A DNA stretch of 64,000 nucleotides from a candidate division CSSED10-310 bacterium (GTDB lineage Bacteria > CSSED10-310 > JAFGJC01): contig JAFGLW010000030.1 in NCBI GenBank assembly GCA_016927905.1, positions 218,464 to 282,463 on the forward strand, in the 5' to 3' direction. A program made the position numbers and the translations under genes. This document shows, piece after piece, positions 61,781-64,000 of this stretch (position 1 is the stretch's first letter; the number at the start of each line of letters is the position of its first letter). Under the pieces are notes generated by a model. It saw only the letters and a list, made by a program, of their open reading frames with translations. It did not search any database and was not told the DNA's origin.

Positions 61781-62430
61781 TTATTCTTCCCAAGTACAAA
61801 ATTCCAATCTAAGGGATTCCATGTCCAGGCAACTTCGGGATGCGCCCGGATCGTTTACATCCCGATCCAACGGCGTCGATCCGATCTCCCGGTGTATCCT
61901 CTTATTGTAGCCCAGTTCCGCCCATTCCTGGGTTGCCTCATTCAAGAATGCCAGATTCAAAGGCTCCTTGTGTTCCAGCATTCGCATCAGCTGGCTTTCG
62001 AGATGTCCCTAGAACGATTTCTGCTTGCCGTTCTGGTATGCAGAATATGCCAGGGTCCTTTCATGCGCTATGCCCAATGATTCCAGACTATTGCGTATTA
62101 CATGCGCCAGCATGGCACTGTTGTTGTCGTGTATGATCGATCTCGGCAATCCCCGTTCATGCATGACTGGATCAGCCCGTGATACAGACTCCTTGCCGAT
62201 TCATTGAGATACCATTGAATATGACAGCATAGCCGGGAATGATCGTCGAGCACACAGAAGGCTCGGGGGGTATACAAGTCGCCCCGTTCGTCTATACCAC
62301 CTGCCGTTTGCAGACATGAAATCCAGGTGCCACAGACTATGCACGAACGGGATTGTCCCTGTTGCGCGCCGCATAGAGCCACCGATTGATCGTGGATACA
62401 TCGAATTGGACCCTTTAGCCCCAAATTTCT
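61781..62430 (-). pseudogene. Integrase-core (DDE) transposase, multiply frameshifted
   Basis: Minus-strand pieces in different frames: PRAFCVLDDHSRLCCHIQWY with NESARSLYHGLIQS, then MRMLEHKEPLNLAFLNEATQ and RIHREIGSTPLDR. These are the rve core and C-terminus of an IS481/IS3-like or Mu-type integrase transposase. Several indels and a truncated 5' end; inactive. Confidence 0.7.
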
Positions 62431-62560
62431 CTGTATTTTGGGGATAAAGCCCTTGAAAATTGTGCTTGTAATTACAAAAATAATAAGTATTATTAACTTC
62501 AGGTTTAAATACAAGCAAGGAGATTGTGCTTTTTCAAATGATATTTTCCAGAGAGGGATT

Positions 62561-64000
62561 ATGAAAATACAAACTTCATTGAGACTTTACGACATTATGC
62601 TTATAAAAGCACACAGGGAGGACTTAAAAAAACCGAATAATTCTAATCTTTCTTGGTTACAAGAGATAAATCGGAGAGCAAAAACTTTAATCAATGAGCT
62701 TGGCAGAGAGATGAGGGAACGATGTACCGGTGTTGATTATTTTTTCAACGGCTATCCATTAAGTAATTTTTCATGCAGGAAGCTCAAAAATTGCTCTAAA
62801 GATCTTATTAATGAAGAAAATGCTTTGGCATCTGGAGTGTTTGGCAAGTTTGATTTAGTAATGATTCCAAAAATTCCTCATGCATATTGGACTAGTGCAT
62901 TCCGAGTTAAGGCTTTAGAAATTTTTCATGATTTAATGAATATTCCCGCTCATCGTGTAAGGTTGGAAATTATTAGAGGTGAGTCTGATATTCGGCTTGT
63001 TTCTAAAAAGTGTCTAATGTTGCTATCATTTATCAAACTCGAAACTTTTAGGGATGAAAAAGATCCTTCAAATGCCTTGAAGAATATCATAAATAAAGTT
63101 AGTAACTGTAACTTTTCGCAGAAATACAGAACGGAACTATTGTTAACTTTTTCTACATCTTATCCTTTCGTTATCAAGGCTGAATTTGATAATTTTGATC
63201 AATTTACCAACTACTTGCATGAAATTAATAAAGTAAATTATGTTACAGAAACAAATTCTATGGTTCTATATCAAAACAATTATAATGATTTAAAGAATCC
63301 GAATCCTCTTAGTGTTGCAGTATTAATGAAGATTAAAAAAAACACGGAAAATATTATTGTTAAGCAGGTTACAGATTCGATTAATCGATTGAATTTTGTG
63401 GAAGATCAAAAAATTGAACCTCTCCACAGGGCATTTTATTGGGATTTGAACTTTCATTTTGACACGAGAGATATTGCATCATTAATAGAATTTACGACAA
63501 ATGGAGTTGCACAAAATAATAATATAATAAATTCAGTTACTCTTCCATTTTGGAAATGTGATTATCAAATACCAAAGTTCAAACGAGCCAATCAAGATAT
63601 TGTTAGAGGAAAAAATCAATTTAAAAATTATAATAAAAGAAAACGTGAGTTATCTGCATTTATAAAAAGGTTTCGGAAGACTATGCCTAGACCAGATTTG
63701 ACTGCTCCTTTAATTCTGGGGGATGATATTGTTGCTCGTAGAATATATGAAATAAAGTTTGAATCAGAGTGGATTATTACTCAATCTGAACACCTTTTTA
63801 CAGCATGGGAGCGAATATTCGATGAATATCCGTATTCATTTTATTCAATAAGAACAGAATATTTGATGTATTTGAGAAATGTTAAAAAGGCACTCGATTA
63901 TCTTAATTCTGCCAATTTAACCGATAAAATTATTAGAACAATTAAAAGTAGTAGCAATAAAAGGATATATGAAAATATTCAAAATATATTAGAAAATAAA
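62561..64000 (+). CDS. Large AT-rich protein of unknown function, 3' end outside window
   Basis: An uninterrupted frame of exactly 480 codons from ATG 62561 (AGAGGG upstream) to the last base of the window; no stop is reached. The sequence is very AT-rich, unlike the rest of the window. The product is Asn/Lys/Ile-rich and soluble (MKIQTSLRLYDIMLIKAHRE, FNGYPLSNFSCRKLKN, KKCLMLLSFIKLETFRDEKD, KIIRTIKSSSN). I recognise no domain. Its position behind a pile of broken transposases suggests recent transfer. Confidence 0.75.
   Translation, partial: MKIQTSLRLYDIMLIKAHREDLKKPNNSNLSWLQEINRRAKTLINELGREMRERCTGVDYFFNGYPLSNFSCRKLKNCSKDLINEENALASGVFGKFDLVMIPKIPHAYWTSAFRVKALEIFHDLMNIPAHRVRLEIIRGESDIRLVSKKCLMLLSFIKLETFRDEKDPSNALKNIINKVSNCNFSQKYRTELLLTFSTSYPFVIKAEFDNFDQFTNYLHEINKVNYVTETNSMVLYQNNYNDLKNPNPLSVAVLMKIKKNTENIIVKQVTDSINRLNFVEDQKIEPLHRAFYWDLNFHFDTRDIASLIEFTTNGVAQNNNIINSVTLPFWKCDYQIPKFKRANQDIVRGKNQFKNYNKRKRELSAFIKRFRKTMPRPDLTAPLILGDDIVARRIYEIKFESEWIITQSEHLFTAWERIFDEYPYSFYSIRTEYLMYLRNVKKALDYLNSANLTDKIIRTIKSSSNKRIYENIQNILENK

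Overview
The window comes from the chromosome of an uncultivated, probably anaerobic Gram-negative bacterium that I cannot name. The evidence is an OmpA-family protein, a lipoprotein, a multiheme cytochrome/ferredoxin/NrfD respiratory module, a DUF1847 protein, a Ser/Thr kinase fused to TPR-like repeats, and large secreted proteins with TP-rich linkers. Most of the sequence is moderately GC-rich; the last ~6 kb turns AT-rich and is full of broken transposases.

Region 1 (1-18.5 kb) reads as an integrated mobile element. Its right end is a 47-nt 3' fragment of a tRNA-Thr(CGU) gene at 18445-18491 (attR-like), with a decayed P4-type tyrosine recombinase nearby. The element carries a free-standing group II-like reverse transcriptase coupled to an excisionase-like HTH protein, a divergent XRE regulator, a minus-strand operon (small membrane peptide, ArdC antirestriction protein, sensor-less histidine kinase, Rad52-type annealing protein, PD-(D/E)XK nuclease with a likely Fe-S cluster), a DUF1566 lipoprotein, a RusA-like resolvase, a PD-(D/E)XK-type protein, a three-gene restriction-modification operon (two methyltransferases and a GIY-YIG/helicase), a GIY-YIG plus HNH nuclease pair, and an AbiE toxin-antitoxin pair.

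Region 2 (18.5-28.7 kb) is a chromosomal defence and stability cluster: a second AbiE-like pair, an RHH/PIN pair and VapBC, each preceded by a palindrome, together with dispersed repeats. It ends in a tight three-gene operon: an unknown 260-aa protein, a double DUF2791 ATPase whose N-terminal half has lost its Walker A, and an SNF2 helicase. This is my main candidate for an unclassified defence system.

Region 3 (29-55.8 kb) looks like lineage-typical chromosome: three large secreted proteins that share one C-terminal domain (decayed copies at 2084-2218 and 32815-33030), a nonaheme cytochrome/FeS/NrfD complex, GT-C-like membrane proteins, a GT4 glycosyltransferase, an OmpA-like protein, a TPR-esterase, and a protein kinase coupled to a GT-C protein.

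Region 4 (55.8-64 kb) is a graveyard: a DUF4143 ATPase, a double-HTH regulator, AT-rich small genes, broken IS1634-, IS21- and integrase-type transposases, and an AT-rich unknown gene of at least 480 codons that runs off the window end.
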